64,000 nt of DNA, taken from assembly GCA_902470765.1 (NCBI GenBank), contig CABRHW010000011.1, positions 7,266-71,265 on the forward strand, given 5' to 3'. The stretch comes from an uncultured Collinsella sp. (GTDB lineage: Bacteria; Actinomycetota; Coriobacteriia; Coriobacteriales; Coriobacteriaceae). Below, piece after piece: positions 18,641 to 27,879 of this stretch. The position numbers and the translations under genes were made by a program. The stretch's first letter is position 1, and every line of letters begins with the position of its first letter. Under the pieces are notes generated by a model. The model ran no database searches, was not told the origin of the DNA, and worked only from the letters and a program-made list of their open reading frames with translations.

Positions 18641-18673
18641 GAAACAAGAGCCCCGCTCGGGTGAACGGGGCTC
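18641..18673 (-). terminator. terminator of gltX
   Basis: On the minus strand GAGCCCCG and CGGGGCTC (18648-18655, 18666-18673) form an 8-bp stem with a short loop, followed by TTGTTT. It lies between the gltX stop and the priA start. Confidence 0.75.
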
Positions 18674-18696
18674 GGATACATACGTTTGCGCAGCGA

Positions 18697-20172
18697 TTAC
18701 AGCGCCATCGTGCGGGCGCGGTCGATGCGCGCCAAGCAATCGTCGCGGCCGACGAGTGCCATGGTCTCGCCCAACGGAGGGCTCACCATGTTGCCGCAAA
18801 CGGCGACGCGCACGGCCTGGAACACCACGCGCTTCTTAAGGTCCATCTGCCCGGGCAACGGCTCAAGCGCAGCGTCGATGTTGGCAGCCGTCCACTCGTC
18901 CACGCCCTCGAGCGCGCCCTTGGCGGCATCCAGAATGGCACCCATGCCCTCCTTGGCCAGGCCCTTGTTGACGGACTTCTCGTCATACTCGAGCGTCTCG
19001 GCCGTAGCGAAGATGGGAGCGGCGACGGTCACGGCGTCGGCCGGCATCTTGGTGCGCGGCTTAACGATGGCGGCAAGCGCGTCGATCCAATCCTCGCCGT
19101 ACTCGACATTACCCTCGATGAGACCCGCCTCGTGCAGCTCGGGAACCATGATCTCGTCGGCAAACTGAGCATCGGACATGCCATTGATGTACTCGGCGTT
19201 GACCCAGTCGAGCTTCTTGGGGTCGAAGGTCGCCGGGTTCTTGGAGATGCGGTCGAGCGAGAACTTGCTGGCCAGGACATCGCGCGGGATGATCGTGGTT
19301 TCGCCGTCGAGCGACCAGCCGAGCAGCGCCAGGTAGTTGACAAAGGCGTCGGACAGGTAGCCGGCGTCGCGGTACTCCTCCACCGAGGTGGCGCCGTGGC
19401 GCTTGGAGAGCTTTTTGCCGTCGGCGCCCAGGATCATGGAGATGTGAGCGAACGTGGGCACGGGAGCGCCGAGGGCCTCGTAGACCATGACCTGACGCGG
19501 GGTGTTGGACAGGTGGTCGTCGCCGCGGATGACGTGGGTGATCTTCATCATGGCGTCGTCGACGACGGTCGCGAAGTTATACGTGGGCGTACCGTCGGAG
19601 CGGAAGATGACAAAGTCGTCGAGCTCCTTGGCGTCGAAGGTCACCTCTCCGTGGACGGCGTCGTGGATGACGACGTCGCCGCGGTCCTCGGGCACCTTGA
19701 TGCGCAGGACGTAGGACTCCCCGGCCTCGATGCGGCGGCGGGCCTCCTCGGGATCAAGATCGCGGCAACGGCGCTGATAGCCCTGGAAGGGGTCCTTGCG
19801 CTCCTGCGCGGCCTTGCGGTCGGCGTCGAGCTGCTCCTTGGTGCAGAAGCAGGGATAGGCCTTGCCCTCGTCCCAAAGCTTCTGAGCGGCCTGCTTGTAC
19901 AGGTCCAGGCGCTCGGTCTGGGCGTAGGGGCCAAAATCGCCGCCCACCTCGGGACCCTCGTCCCAGTCCAGGCCCAGCCAACGCATGGCGCGCAGGATGA
20001 TCTGCGTGTTCTCGTCGGTGGAGCGGGTGGGGTCGGTGTCGTCGATGCGCAGGATGAACGTGCCGCCGTTTGCGCGGGCGAAAGCCCAGTTATAGATAGC
20101 GGTGCGGGCGCCGCCGATGTGCAGCTTGCCCGTCGGTGAGGGTGCAAAGCGGACGCGAACGTCTGATGCCAT
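18697..20172 (-). CDS. gltX: glutamyl-tRNA synthetase
   Basis: GltX charges tRNA-Glu with glutamate. The start at 20172 follows GAGGAGATTTCC; a frame-extended ATG 39 bases upstream has no such site. The 491-residue protein shows PSPTGKLHIGG (residues 11-21), the HIGH-type class I motif, and KKLSKRHGA near residue 252, the KMSKS equivalent. Whether it also charges tRNA-Gln cannot be read here. Two tRNA-Glu genes lie at 53635-53810. Confidence 0.97.
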   Translation of the reverse strand: MASDVRVRFAPSPTGKLHIGGARTAIYNWAFARANGGTFILRIDDTDPTRSTDENTQIILRAMRWLGLDWDEGPEVGGDFGPYAQTERLDLYKQAAQKLWDEGKAYPCFCTKEQLDADRKAAQERKDPFQGYQRRCRDLDPEEARRRIEAGESYVLRIKVPEDRGDVVIHDAVHGEVTFDAKELDDFVIFRSDGTPTYNFATVVDDAMMKITHVIRGDDHLSNTPRQVMVYEALGAPVPTFAHISMILGADGKKLSKRHGATSVEEYRDAGYLSDAFVNYLALLGWSLDGETTIIPRDVLASKFSLDRISKNPATFDPKKLDWVNAEYINGMSDAQFADEIMVPELHEAGLIEGNVEYGEDWIDALAAIVKPRTKMPADAVTVAAPIFATAETLEYDEKSVNKGLAKEGMGAILDAAKGALEGVDEWTAANIDAALEPLPGQMDLKKRVVFQAVRVAVCGNMVSPPLGETMALVGRDDCLARIDRARTMAL

Positions 20173-20252
20173 GGAAATCTCCTCGATTGCAGGATGGATG
20201 TCTAACCGCACCAGTATAAAGCATCAAAGCAACCTCCGCACAAAGGGCACCG

Positions 20253-20350
20253 ACCTACTCATTGGGGACAGACTTAAATGACCAGTCTTTGGGCAACCTG
20301 TCGGCACTTAGGTAAGGCTGGTCATTTAAGTCTGTCCCCAATGAGTAGGT
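20253..20350. repeat. long perfect palindrome, 33-bp arms (copy E)
   Basis: Arms 20253-20285 and 20318-20350 are exact reverse complements over 33 bp, with a 32-nt loop. The arm contains ATTGGGGACAGACTTAAATG. It sits between the diverging gltX and metK. Segments of the GGGGACAG type recur in many bacterial genomes near REP-type transposases, but no transposase is present here, so that link is only a suggestion. Confidence 0.88.
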
Positions 20351-20360
20351 GCGGAAAGGG

Positions 20361-20440
20361 TGTGAATGTTTGATTTACGCGCTATGATGTGCCCTTGCAT
20401 AGAGAGCCCGGCGGAATGGTAACGGTCGCCGGGACACGTT
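20361..20440 (+). promoter_or_regulatory. candidate metK promoter and leader hairpin
   Basis: TATGAT (20383-20388) is a good -10 box with a poor -35. In the leader, CCCGGCG (20407-20413) and CGCCGGG (20427-20433) form a 7-bp stem, followed by ACACGTTTTT, which looks like an attenuator or terminator 15 bases before the metK ribosome binding site. I do not see a known SAM riboswitch. Confidence 0.4.
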
Positions 20441-20455
20441 TTTGAAAGGACAATC

Positions 20456-21736
<1,281 letters not shown>

Positions 21737-21777
21737 GCTAACTCGAAAAGCTACAGCCAAATAACAACGCACCAAAA

Positions 21778-21810
21778 GAAGTACCGGCCCCAACCGGTAC
21801 TTCTTTTTTA
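21778..21810 (+). terminator. terminator of metK
   Basis: GAAGTACCGG (21778-21787) pairs with CCGGTACTTC (21794-21803) around CCCCAA, followed by TTTTTTA. It is a strong Rho-independent terminator. Confidence 0.92.
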
Positions 21811-21872
21811 TATAAAACGGTGGTGAAGACGTCTCGATAAGCAAGGTAAGACAAGTTCCCGGCTAATGAATT

Positions 21873-21903
21873 TTGCCATCTAGCGACTCCAACCATGTAT
21901 CCT
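21873..21903 (+). promoter_or_regulatory. weak promoter candidate before the nested palindrome
   Basis: TTGCCA (21873-21878) is followed at 17 bp by TGTATC or at 19 bp by TATCCT (21898-21903). If used, transcription would begin almost exactly at the nested palindrome (21906), making it the 5' leader of the serine dehydratase mRNA. Match quality is modest. Confidence 0.3.
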
Positions 21904-21905
21904 TA

Positions 21906-22026
21906 GTCCCGAGGGGCGGGGCATAAGGTCGATCGTGAGTTCCGCACGAGCCGGAGGCCACTTAATGTGGCCTCCGTGCGAGCAGGACTGTCCGAGCAGG
22001 CGACCTTATGCCCCGCCCCTCGGGAC
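21906..22026 (+). repeat. nested palindrome with conserved core, family II copy F
   Basis: Outer arms 21906-21931 and 22001-22026 are perfect over 26 bp. An inner stem, GGAGGCCAC (21953-21961) with GTGGCCTCC (21967-21975), closes on TTAAT. Between the stems lie GAGTTCCGCACG (21937-21948), GCAGGACTGT (21982-21991) and GAGCAG (21994-21999). These segments recur, in the same order, in the reverse complement of 59864-59992. The element ends 24 bases before the serine dehydratase start. Confidence 0.88.
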
Positions 22027-22049
22027 GACGGGATAGAACAGGAGCGCAT

Positions 22050-23657
22050 ATGGCAGGCAAGCCACAAACACTAGCTACGACCTCGGCATTCGAGATCTTG
22101 GGCCCCGTCATGGTCGGCCCCAGCTCATCGCACACCGCCGGCGCCCTGCGGTGCGCCCAAGTTGCCGCCAGCCTGCTGGAAGGCCGCATCACCAAAGTCA
22201 CCTTTGGCCTGTGGAACTCCTTCGCCCACACCTACCGCGGCCACGGCACCGACCGTGCGCTCGTCGCGGGCATCCTGGGCCTCGACACCGATGACGAGAA
22301 CATCAAGCAAGCCTTCGACCTCGCACGCGAGCAGGGCCTCGAATATCACTTTGACATCAAGGGCGACGACGCCTCCATCCACCCCAATACCGTCGACATC
22401 GACATGGTCGACGACACGGGCGCCACGGCACAGGTTCGCGGCGAGAGCCTGGGCGGTGGCAAGATGCGCATCAGCCGCATTAACGGCGTCGGCGTCGACA
22501 TCTCGGGTATGTATTCCACGCTCTTCGTGGCGCACAAGGACGTTCCCGGCGTGCTCGCCGCGCTCACGAACCTGCTCGCCTACGCCCATGTAAACATCGC
22601 GTTTTGCCGTACCTACCGCACCGAGGTGGGCGGCCAGGCCTACTCCGTCTTTGAGACCGACGGCGCGCCCGACGACACCGTCGTCCCCATGCTACGCAAG
22701 CTCGACAATGTCGATTACGCAACGTTTATCGAGCTCCCCGGTTCTGCCTCGTCGCTCTCTCCCGGCGTCTCGGCCAAAGAGATCTTCGACGACGGTGAGC
22801 AGCTGCTCGATGCGTGCGAGGAACTGGGGCTCAGCATCGGCGCCGTTATGGCCGTGCGCGAGGCGCGCCTGACCGGCGAGGCGCACGCCGTCGCCGCCAT
22901 GCGCCGCGTGCTCGACGTCATGCGCGAGGAGACCACGGCCCCCATCGCCAATCCGCAGCGTTCGCTCGGCGGGCTTATCGGCGGCGAGGCCAAGCTCATC
23001 GAAGCCACCGGCCGCAACGATTTGAGTGCAAACCTGATGGGCCCCGTTCAGACCGAAGCTGTGGCCCGCGCGATGGCCGTGCTCGAACGCTCCGCCACCA
23101 TGGGCGTAATCGTCGCAGCTCCGACGGCAGGATCCGCGGGTGTTGTGCCCGGCTGCGTGCTGGCGCTCGCCGATCACCTTCAGCTCGACGACGAGCAAGT
23201 CATGGACGCGCTCTACTGCGCAGCCGCCATCGGCCTCAACCTCACCACAAGCGCCTGCGTTGCCGGCGCCGAGGGCGGCTGCCAAGCCGAGGTCGGAAGC
23301 GCCGCCGCCATGGCAGCCGCCGCGCTGGTGCAGATGCTCGGCGGCACGCCCGAGCAGGCGCTTGACGCCAGTTCCATCGCGCTGAGTAACCTACTGGGCC
23401 TCGTTTGTGACCCCGTCGGTGGCCTCGTGGAGGTGCCCTGCCAAAACCGCAACGCCATCGGCGTGGCAGCGGCCTTTAGCTCGGCACAACTCGCCCTCGC
23501 AGGCATTAAGAGCCTGGTGCCGTTTGACCAGATGGCACATGTCATGCTCTCGGTGGGTCACGCGTTGCCGGCCACGCTGCGCGAGACGGCAAAGGGCGGC
23601 ATCGCGCAGGCTCCGGCCGCACTTTCGGCCTGTGCAAAATGCGGTGTGTGCGGATAG
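22050..23657 (+). CDS. sdaA: L-serine ammonia-lyase, fused beta-alpha form with ACT-like segment
   Basis: This [4Fe-4S] enzyme converts L-serine to pyruvate and ammonia. Start 22050 follows ACAGGAGCGCAT; an earlier in-frame ATG at 22008 lies inside the palindrome arm. In the 535-residue protein the beta domain comes first (GPVMVGPSSSHTAGALR near residue 14). An ACT-like segment, VAHKDVPGVLAALTNLLAY, lies near 160-180. The alpha domain follows from about 240 with SLGGLIGGEA, AAPTAGSAGVVPG and cluster-ligand Cys candidates in ACVAGAEGGC and DPVGGLVEVPC. The last residues, CAKCGVCG, add four Cys. In B. subtilis the two halves are separate genes (sdaAB/sdaAA); here they are one. Confidence 0.95.
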   Translation: MAGKPQTLATTSAFEILGPVMVGPSSSHTAGALRCAQVAASLLEGRITKVTFGLWNSFAHTYRGHGTDRALVAGILGLDTDDENIKQAFDLAREQGLEYHFDIKGDDASIHPNTVDIDMVDDTGATAQVRGESLGGGKMRISRINGVGVDISGMYSTLFVAHKDVPGVLAALTNLLAYAHVNIAFCRTYRTEVGGQAYSVFETDGAPDDTVVPMLRKLDNVDYATFIELPGSASSLSPGVSAKEIFDDGEQLLDACEELGLSIGAVMAVREARLTGEAHAVAAMRRVLDVMREETTAPIANPQRSLGGLIGGEAKLIEATGRNDLSANLMGPVQTEAVARAMAVLERSATMGVIVAAPTAGSAGVVPGCVLALADHLQLDDEQVMDALYCAAAIGLNLTTSACVAGAEGGCQAEVGSAAAMAAAALVQMLGGTPEQALDASSIALSNLLGLVCDPVGGLVEVPCQNRNAIGVAAAFSSAQLALAGIKSLVPFDQMAHVMLSVGHALPATLRETAKGGIAQAPAALSACAKCGVCG

Positions 23658-23673
23658 CGGCAAAGAACGACTC

Positions 23674-23703
23674 AAAGGTGGGACAAATGTCCCACCTCTT
23701 TTG
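23674..23703 (+). terminator. terminator of the serine dehydratase gene
   Basis: AGGTGGGAC (23676-23684) and GTCCCACCT (23689-23697) form a 9-bp stem on a 4-nt loop, followed by CTTTT. Confidence 0.9.
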
Positions 23704-23806
23704 AATGCCACCGTTTCCGTACCACAAACAGCAGGGCAATCGCTATAATGCAAGCCCAGTAAAAACACGATGAACCGCAAGGCGAAAATCGAAGGATATG
23801 CATACG

Positions 23807-25540
23807 ATGTCGCAAAACGATCGAACTCAACTGATTCCCGATCCGCAGCAGCCGAGCAGGCACACCGGCAGCGTTCAGTCGCCGCGTCCTATCGCGCCGA
23901 GCCACGGTCAGCAGCGTAGTGCAGCAAACGCTTCCCAACACCCGAACCAACAGCGACAGCAGCGTCAACAACGTCAGCAGCGCCGGGCAAACGGCAATGC
24001 GCCCAAGCAGCCCCCCACGCACGCTCGAGGCGATCGCGGCCCCGCGCGCAAACCCGCCGAGAACAATAAGTCGGGCAAAAAGACGACGCTCTTTGTCGTC
24101 CTGGGTCTTATCGTCATTGTCTATATCGTAGGCGTCGTAGCGTTTTCGCAGGTAGCCTACCCCAACACCACCATCGCCGGCGTCGACGTCTCGTTCTCCA
24201 ACGCTTCGTCTGCCGCCACCAAGGTCAATTCGGCATGGAAGCACTATAAGCTCGCCGTGACAGGCGATGACTTTAGCTGGACCTATCAGCCCGAGTCCGA
24301 TGAGCCCATCGTCGACGGCGAAGCTGCCGCAAAAGAAATCATCAGCCACAACGAAGCCTTTGTATGGCCGGTCCGCCTTGTGGAATCCTTAAGCGGCAAG
24401 ACCAAAGCAACCGCCACCTCCAACGAAGTCGATCTTGATCAAGACGTCGACCTGTCCATGCTCTCCGACACCTTTAACCAAAAGCAGTTTGAGAAGGATC
24501 TGGGCGCCGCCATCGACGAGTTTAACGAGGGCCGTTCGGGCACGTTCGAGGCCAATAGCTCCTATGACGAACGGGCCGGCAAGTTTACCGTCGAGAAGGC
24601 GCGCTCCAACGAAAAACTCAACCGCGAGCATGTCATTAAATATGCCGAGCTCGAGCTTGCCTCGCTGGCCGAAACCGTAGATCTTTCCAAGCTCGGCAAC
24701 GATGCCTATGAGCCGCTCAATGGAGCGCTGACCGATGATCAGATTCAGGCTGCATGTGATGCCGCCAACAACTTCCTGGGCGTCAACGTGACCCTTAAGC
24801 TCAACGGCGAGGATGCCGGAAAGGTTGATGGCAGCTCCGTGTTGCAGTGGATCAGCTTTGCCGATCCGGCCAACCCCACGCTCGATACGTCGCAGATCAG
24901 TAGCTGGGCAGCCGAGCTCGCCAACGGCTTTAATACCGTGGGCTCCACTCGCTGGTGGACGCGCGCCGATGGCAAGCAGTGCGCCGTCGAAGGCGGTGAC
25001 TTTGGTTGGTCCATCGACAGCAGCTCGCTCGCCAAGCAGGTCGAAGACGCTATTAACAACAAGCAGACCGGCGAGATCGAGATCAAGTACTCCCAGAAGG
25101 CCGACACCTTTACCGCAAAGGGAGAGCCCGACTGGAAGGCATACATCGACGTCGACCTGTCCGAGCAGCACGCGCGCTACTATGACGAGAACGGTAATAT
25201 CGTTTGGGAGGCCAACTTTATTTCCGGCAAACCGGGCGAAGACGCCACCCTCGAGGGTGTGTGGCAAATCAACAGCAACGACGGCGGCAGCACCCTGATC
25301 GGAGCCAAGGACCCCGAGACCGGTAAACCCAAATATGAGAGCCCGGTGAGCTACTGGATGCCGTTTGAGGGCAACATGATCGGCTTCCACGACGCCACCT
25401 GGCAAAACGACAAGAGCTTCGATAACGCCGAGTCGTACAAGTGGTGCGGCAGCCACGGTTGCATCAACCTGCGCCTGGCCGACGCCAAGGCACTGCACGA
25501 TTGCATCAAAGTCGGCCTGTGCGTGGTTGTCCACTCGTAG
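23807..25540 (+). CDS. membrane-anchored L,D-transpeptidase with peptidoglycan-binding domains
   Basis: This enzyme is expected to cross-link or tether to peptidoglycan outside the cell. Start 23807 is preferred to the ATG at 23798 because GAAGGA (23791-23796) is then correctly spaced. The 577-residue protein has a disordered cytoplasmic head rich in Gln, Pro and Arg (1-85), one membrane segment (about 90-115, LFVVLGLIVIVYIVGVVAF), a region opening with TTIAGVDVSFSNAS that matches the PG_binding_4 type domain, and a C-terminal YkuD catalytic domain with FHDATWQ and SHGCINLRL, in which Cys552 is the nucleophile. It stands alone between two terminator hairpins. Confidence 0.94.
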   Translation: MSQNDRTQLIPDPQQPSRHTGSVQSPRPIAPSHGQQRSAANASQHPNQQRQQRQQRQQRRANGNAPKQPPTHARGDRGPARKPAENNKSGKKTTLFVVLGLIVIVYIVGVVAFSQVAYPNTTIAGVDVSFSNASSAATKVNSAWKHYKLAVTGDDFSWTYQPESDEPIVDGEAAAKEIISHNEAFVWPVRLVESLSGKTKATATSNEVDLDQDVDLSMLSDTFNQKQFEKDLGAAIDEFNEGRSGTFEANSSYDERAGKFTVEKARSNEKLNREHVIKYAELELASLAETVDLSKLGNDAYEPLNGALTDDQIQAACDAANNFLGVNVTLKLNGEDAGKVDGSSVLQWISFADPANPTLDTSQISSWAAELANGFNTVGSTRWWTRADGKQCAVEGGDFGWSIDSSSLAKQVEDAINNKQTGEIEIKYSQKADTFTAKGEPDWKAYIDVDLSEQHARYYDENGNIVWEANFISGKPGEDATLEGVWQINSNDGGSTLIGAKDPETGKPKYESPVSYWMPFEGNMIGFHDATWQNDKSFDNAESYKWCGSHGCINLRLADAKALHDCIKVGLCVVVHS

Positions 25541-25604
25541 GAAAACACGCCTTCACACAACGGGAAACTGACGCTCCAATCTAACAGTTCCGAAAGAATC
25601 CGCC

Positions 25605-25640
25605 ATATGCGCCCGCCTCACGCGACGGGCGCATATACTT
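25605..25640 (+). terminator. hairpin after the L,D-transpeptidase gene
   Basis: ATATGCGCCCG (25605-25615) and CGGGCGCATAT (25626-25636) form a perfect 11-bp stem, followed by ACTTATT. The T-run is poor. It separates the transpeptidase gene from the exporter operon. Confidence 0.55.
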
Positions 25641-25669
25641 ATTGAGGAACTTTCTATAAAGGAGACGCC

Positions 25670-27106
25670 ATGTCGAATGTCCCCACGACCACCCCGGGCC
25701 CGGATGATACCGAGCGCACGCCCGAAGGTGCCACCGAAACGATTCCTCTGATTACAAACGTACATGCCGATAAGCAGAACGGGCGCGCGAACGATGCGGC
25801 CGAGATTTCCGATGAAGAGGCATACGCCAAGCTCAAGGCAAAGCGTGCCGAACGCCGACGCAAAAAGCTGATTCGTCGCGGTATTGCCGCCGGCGTCGTG
25901 GGTGCCGTCGCGCTCATTGCCATTGTTGCAACCCTTGTTATCAATGTGCAGCCACAGGGCGCTAGCGGTCCTGTGACCGACATAGTGACCGAGGGCACGT
26001 TTACCACAACGGTCGAGGCGAAAGGCCAGCTCAAACCCATTTCGTCCTCAGTGGTCTCCCCTTCTGTCGACGGCACGGTCGATTCTATCAACGTGCAGGC
26101 AGGCCAATCCGTCAACGAGGGCGACGTGCTTATGACCATTAAAAATGACGAGCTCGATCGCAACGTTGCCGAGGCGCAGCGTGCAGTTGCAGCCGCTCAG
26201 GAAGACCTCGCCAACGCGCAGAAAGCCGCAGCTGCCGCGCAGGCCACCCCAACGACGGACGTCGAGGGAGCTACCGCAGCGGCTGGCGTCTCCGCCGCAT
26301 CAGCGGACACGAACGCCGTATCGGCCGCGCAGCGCAGCCTCGCATCAGCCCAGGCAAACCTCGACCAGGCGAACGCCAAGGCCTCCAGTCGCACGGTCAC
26401 GGCCCCGAGCTCGGGTAGCATCGTGGAGCTCAATGCCAAAGTGGGCGCCACGGTTACAGGCGGCATGATCATGGGCGAAAGCGATACGAGCGGCGGCAAG
26501 CAGTGCATGCAGATCGCCGACCTGTCCAAGATGAAGGTGACCGTGCAGGTGGGCGAAAAGGACATCGCCAAGATCGCAGTTGGGCAGAGCGCCAACGTCA
26601 CGTATCCCGCGTTTCCCGATATCGTGAGCCAGGGCACCGTCACGGCTATCGCGTCGGTGGCAAACTCCGACGCCGCCAACGGTGGCGGCGGCAGCGTAAC
26701 CTTTAACGTCGACATTCTCATCGAGGCGCCCGACGCGCGCCTGAAGCCGGGCATGACGGCCGAGGTATCGGTGGTGACCGAGCAGCTCGACGACGTGGTG
26801 ATGGTGCCGACGATGGCGCTCATGACCGAAGACGGCGAACACTATTACGTCAACGTGGCGACTGATGACGAGGGCAAGCAAACCCATCGCGTGAAGGTGA
26901 CCGTCGTAACGCAAAACGACAACGAAGCCGCAGTCGGCAAGACACAGGTCAAGCGCGACGACCAGGGCAACGAGATCAACCCCAACGTGCCGGTTACCAA
27001 GCTGCGCGATGGCGACACCCTCGTCATGGATACCGGAGCGGACGCAACGGCTGACGGCGGCTACAGCGCGGATTCGGGCAGTATGTCTGCCGACGAGGGC
27101 ATGTAA
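25670..27106 (+). CDS. MacA-like periplasmic adaptor/HlyD-type subunit of an ABC exporter
   Basis: This membrane-anchored adaptor works with the ATPase and permease encoded next. The 478-residue protein has a charged cytoplasmic head, one membrane segment (about 67-90, GIAAGVVGAVALIAIVATLVINV-type), then a biotinyl-lipoyl half-motif (GTVDSINVQAGQSVNEGDVL), a short coiled hairpin rich in Ala and Gln (about 160-235), the second half-motif (APSSGSIVELNAKVGATV) and beta-barrel domains (TVQVGEKDIAKIAVGQS). The ribosome binding site AAAGGAG is strong. The stop overlaps the next start by one base. The cargo cannot be told; related sets move peptides or antimicrobial compounds. Confidence 0.92.
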   Translation: MSNVPTTTPGPDDTERTPEGATETIPLITNVHADKQNGRANDAAEISDEEAYAKLKAKRAERRRKKLIRRGIAAGVVGAVALIAIVATLVINVQPQGASGPVTDIVTEGTFTTTVEAKGQLKPISSSVVSPSVDGTVDSINVQAGQSVNEGDVLMTIKNDELDRNVAEAQRAVAAAQEDLANAQKAAAAAQATPTTDVEGATAAAGVSAASADTNAVSAAQRSLASAQANLDQANAKASSRTVTAPSSGSIVELNAKVGATVTGGMIMGESDTSGGKQCMQIADLSKMKVTVQVGEKDIAKIAVGQSANVTYPAFPDIVSQGTVTAIASVANSDAANGGGGSVTFNVDILIEAPDARLKPGMTAEVSVVTEQLDDVVMVPTMALMTEDGEHYYVNVATDDEGKQTHRVKVTVVTQNDNEAAVGKTQVKRDDQGNEINPNVPVTKLRDGDTLVMDTGADATADGGYSADSGSMSADEGM

Positions 27107-27879
27107 TGCGTCCCGTTATCGACATCCGCAACGTGCACCGCATCTTTGAGAGCGAGGCAGGTTGCGCCCACATCCTGCACAACGTGAGCCTGGCGGTAGA
27201 TCCCGGCGAGTTCGTCGCCATTACCGGCCCCTCGGGCTCGGGCAAATCAACGCTCATGAACATCCTAGGCTGCCTGGATAAGCCGACGGCGGGCGACTAC
27301 TACCTGCAAGGGCTCAACGTGGCCGAGCTTGACGATGACGAGCTCACCGAAGTTCGTGCCCTGAGCATTGGCTTTGTCTTTCAGAGCTTCAACCTGCTGC
27401 CGCGCCTGTCGGTTATCGAAAACGTCATGCTGCCGCTGGCCTACACCAATGTGCCCCGTAGCCAGCGCGAAATGCGCGCCGTGCACGCGCTACAGGCCGT
27501 CACGCTGCCGGTCGACCACTGGGACCACCGCATATCAGAGCTCTCGGGCGGACAGATGCAGCGCGTCGCCATCGCGCGCGCTCTTGTCAATGACCCGCCC
27601 ATCATCCTGGCCGATGAGCCGACGGGAAACCTGGACTCCGCCACTGGGGCGCTTGTAATGGAGACCTTCCATAAGCTCCAGAAGCGCGGCAAAACCATCG
27701 TTCTTATCACACACGACCCCGGCATCGCCGCCGAGGCCGACCGTGCCGTGACCATACGCGACGGTCGCATTCACGACGGCGCGTATATTCCACATGCACC
27801 GCGGACCCTGCGCAGCGCCGTAGATAGCCTGCCCATGATTTCCGCCTCCGCCAACCCGCCGAAAGGAGCGATGGCATGA
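27106..27879 (+). CDS. MacB/LolD-type ABC exporter ATPase
   Basis: This 257-residue ATPase powers the exporter formed with its neighbours. It has Walker A GPSGSGKST, Q-loop VFQSFNLLPRLS, signature LSGGQMQRVAIARAL and Walker B IILADEPTGNLD followed by the switch His in ITHDPG. The start is coupled to the adaptor by a TAATG overlap and its end overlaps the permease by four bases, so the three are surely one operon. The C-terminal 30 residues are unusual for the family and lack clear motifs. Confidence 0.95.
   Translation: MRPVIDIRNVHRIFESEAGCAHILHNVSLAVDPGEFVAITGPSGSGKSTLMNILGCLDKPTAGDYYLQGLNVAELDDDELTEVRALSIGFVFQSFNLLPRLSVIENVMLPLAYTNVPRSQREMRAVHALQAVTLPVDHWDHRISELSGGQMQRVAIARALVNDPPIILADEPTGNLDSATGALVMETFHKLQKRGKTIVLITHDPGIAAEADRAVTIRDGRIHDGAYIPHAPRTLRSAVDSLPMISASANPPKGAMA

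Noticed and set aside
20407..20440. SAM riboswitch upstream of metK
   Set aside because: Only a simple 7-bp hairpin with a short T-run is present; none of the conserved SAM aptamer cores could be recognised.
21906..22026. Ordinary terminator for metK
   Set aside because: metK already has a strong terminator at 21778-21810; this element has no T-run and shares a conserved core with a distant copy.
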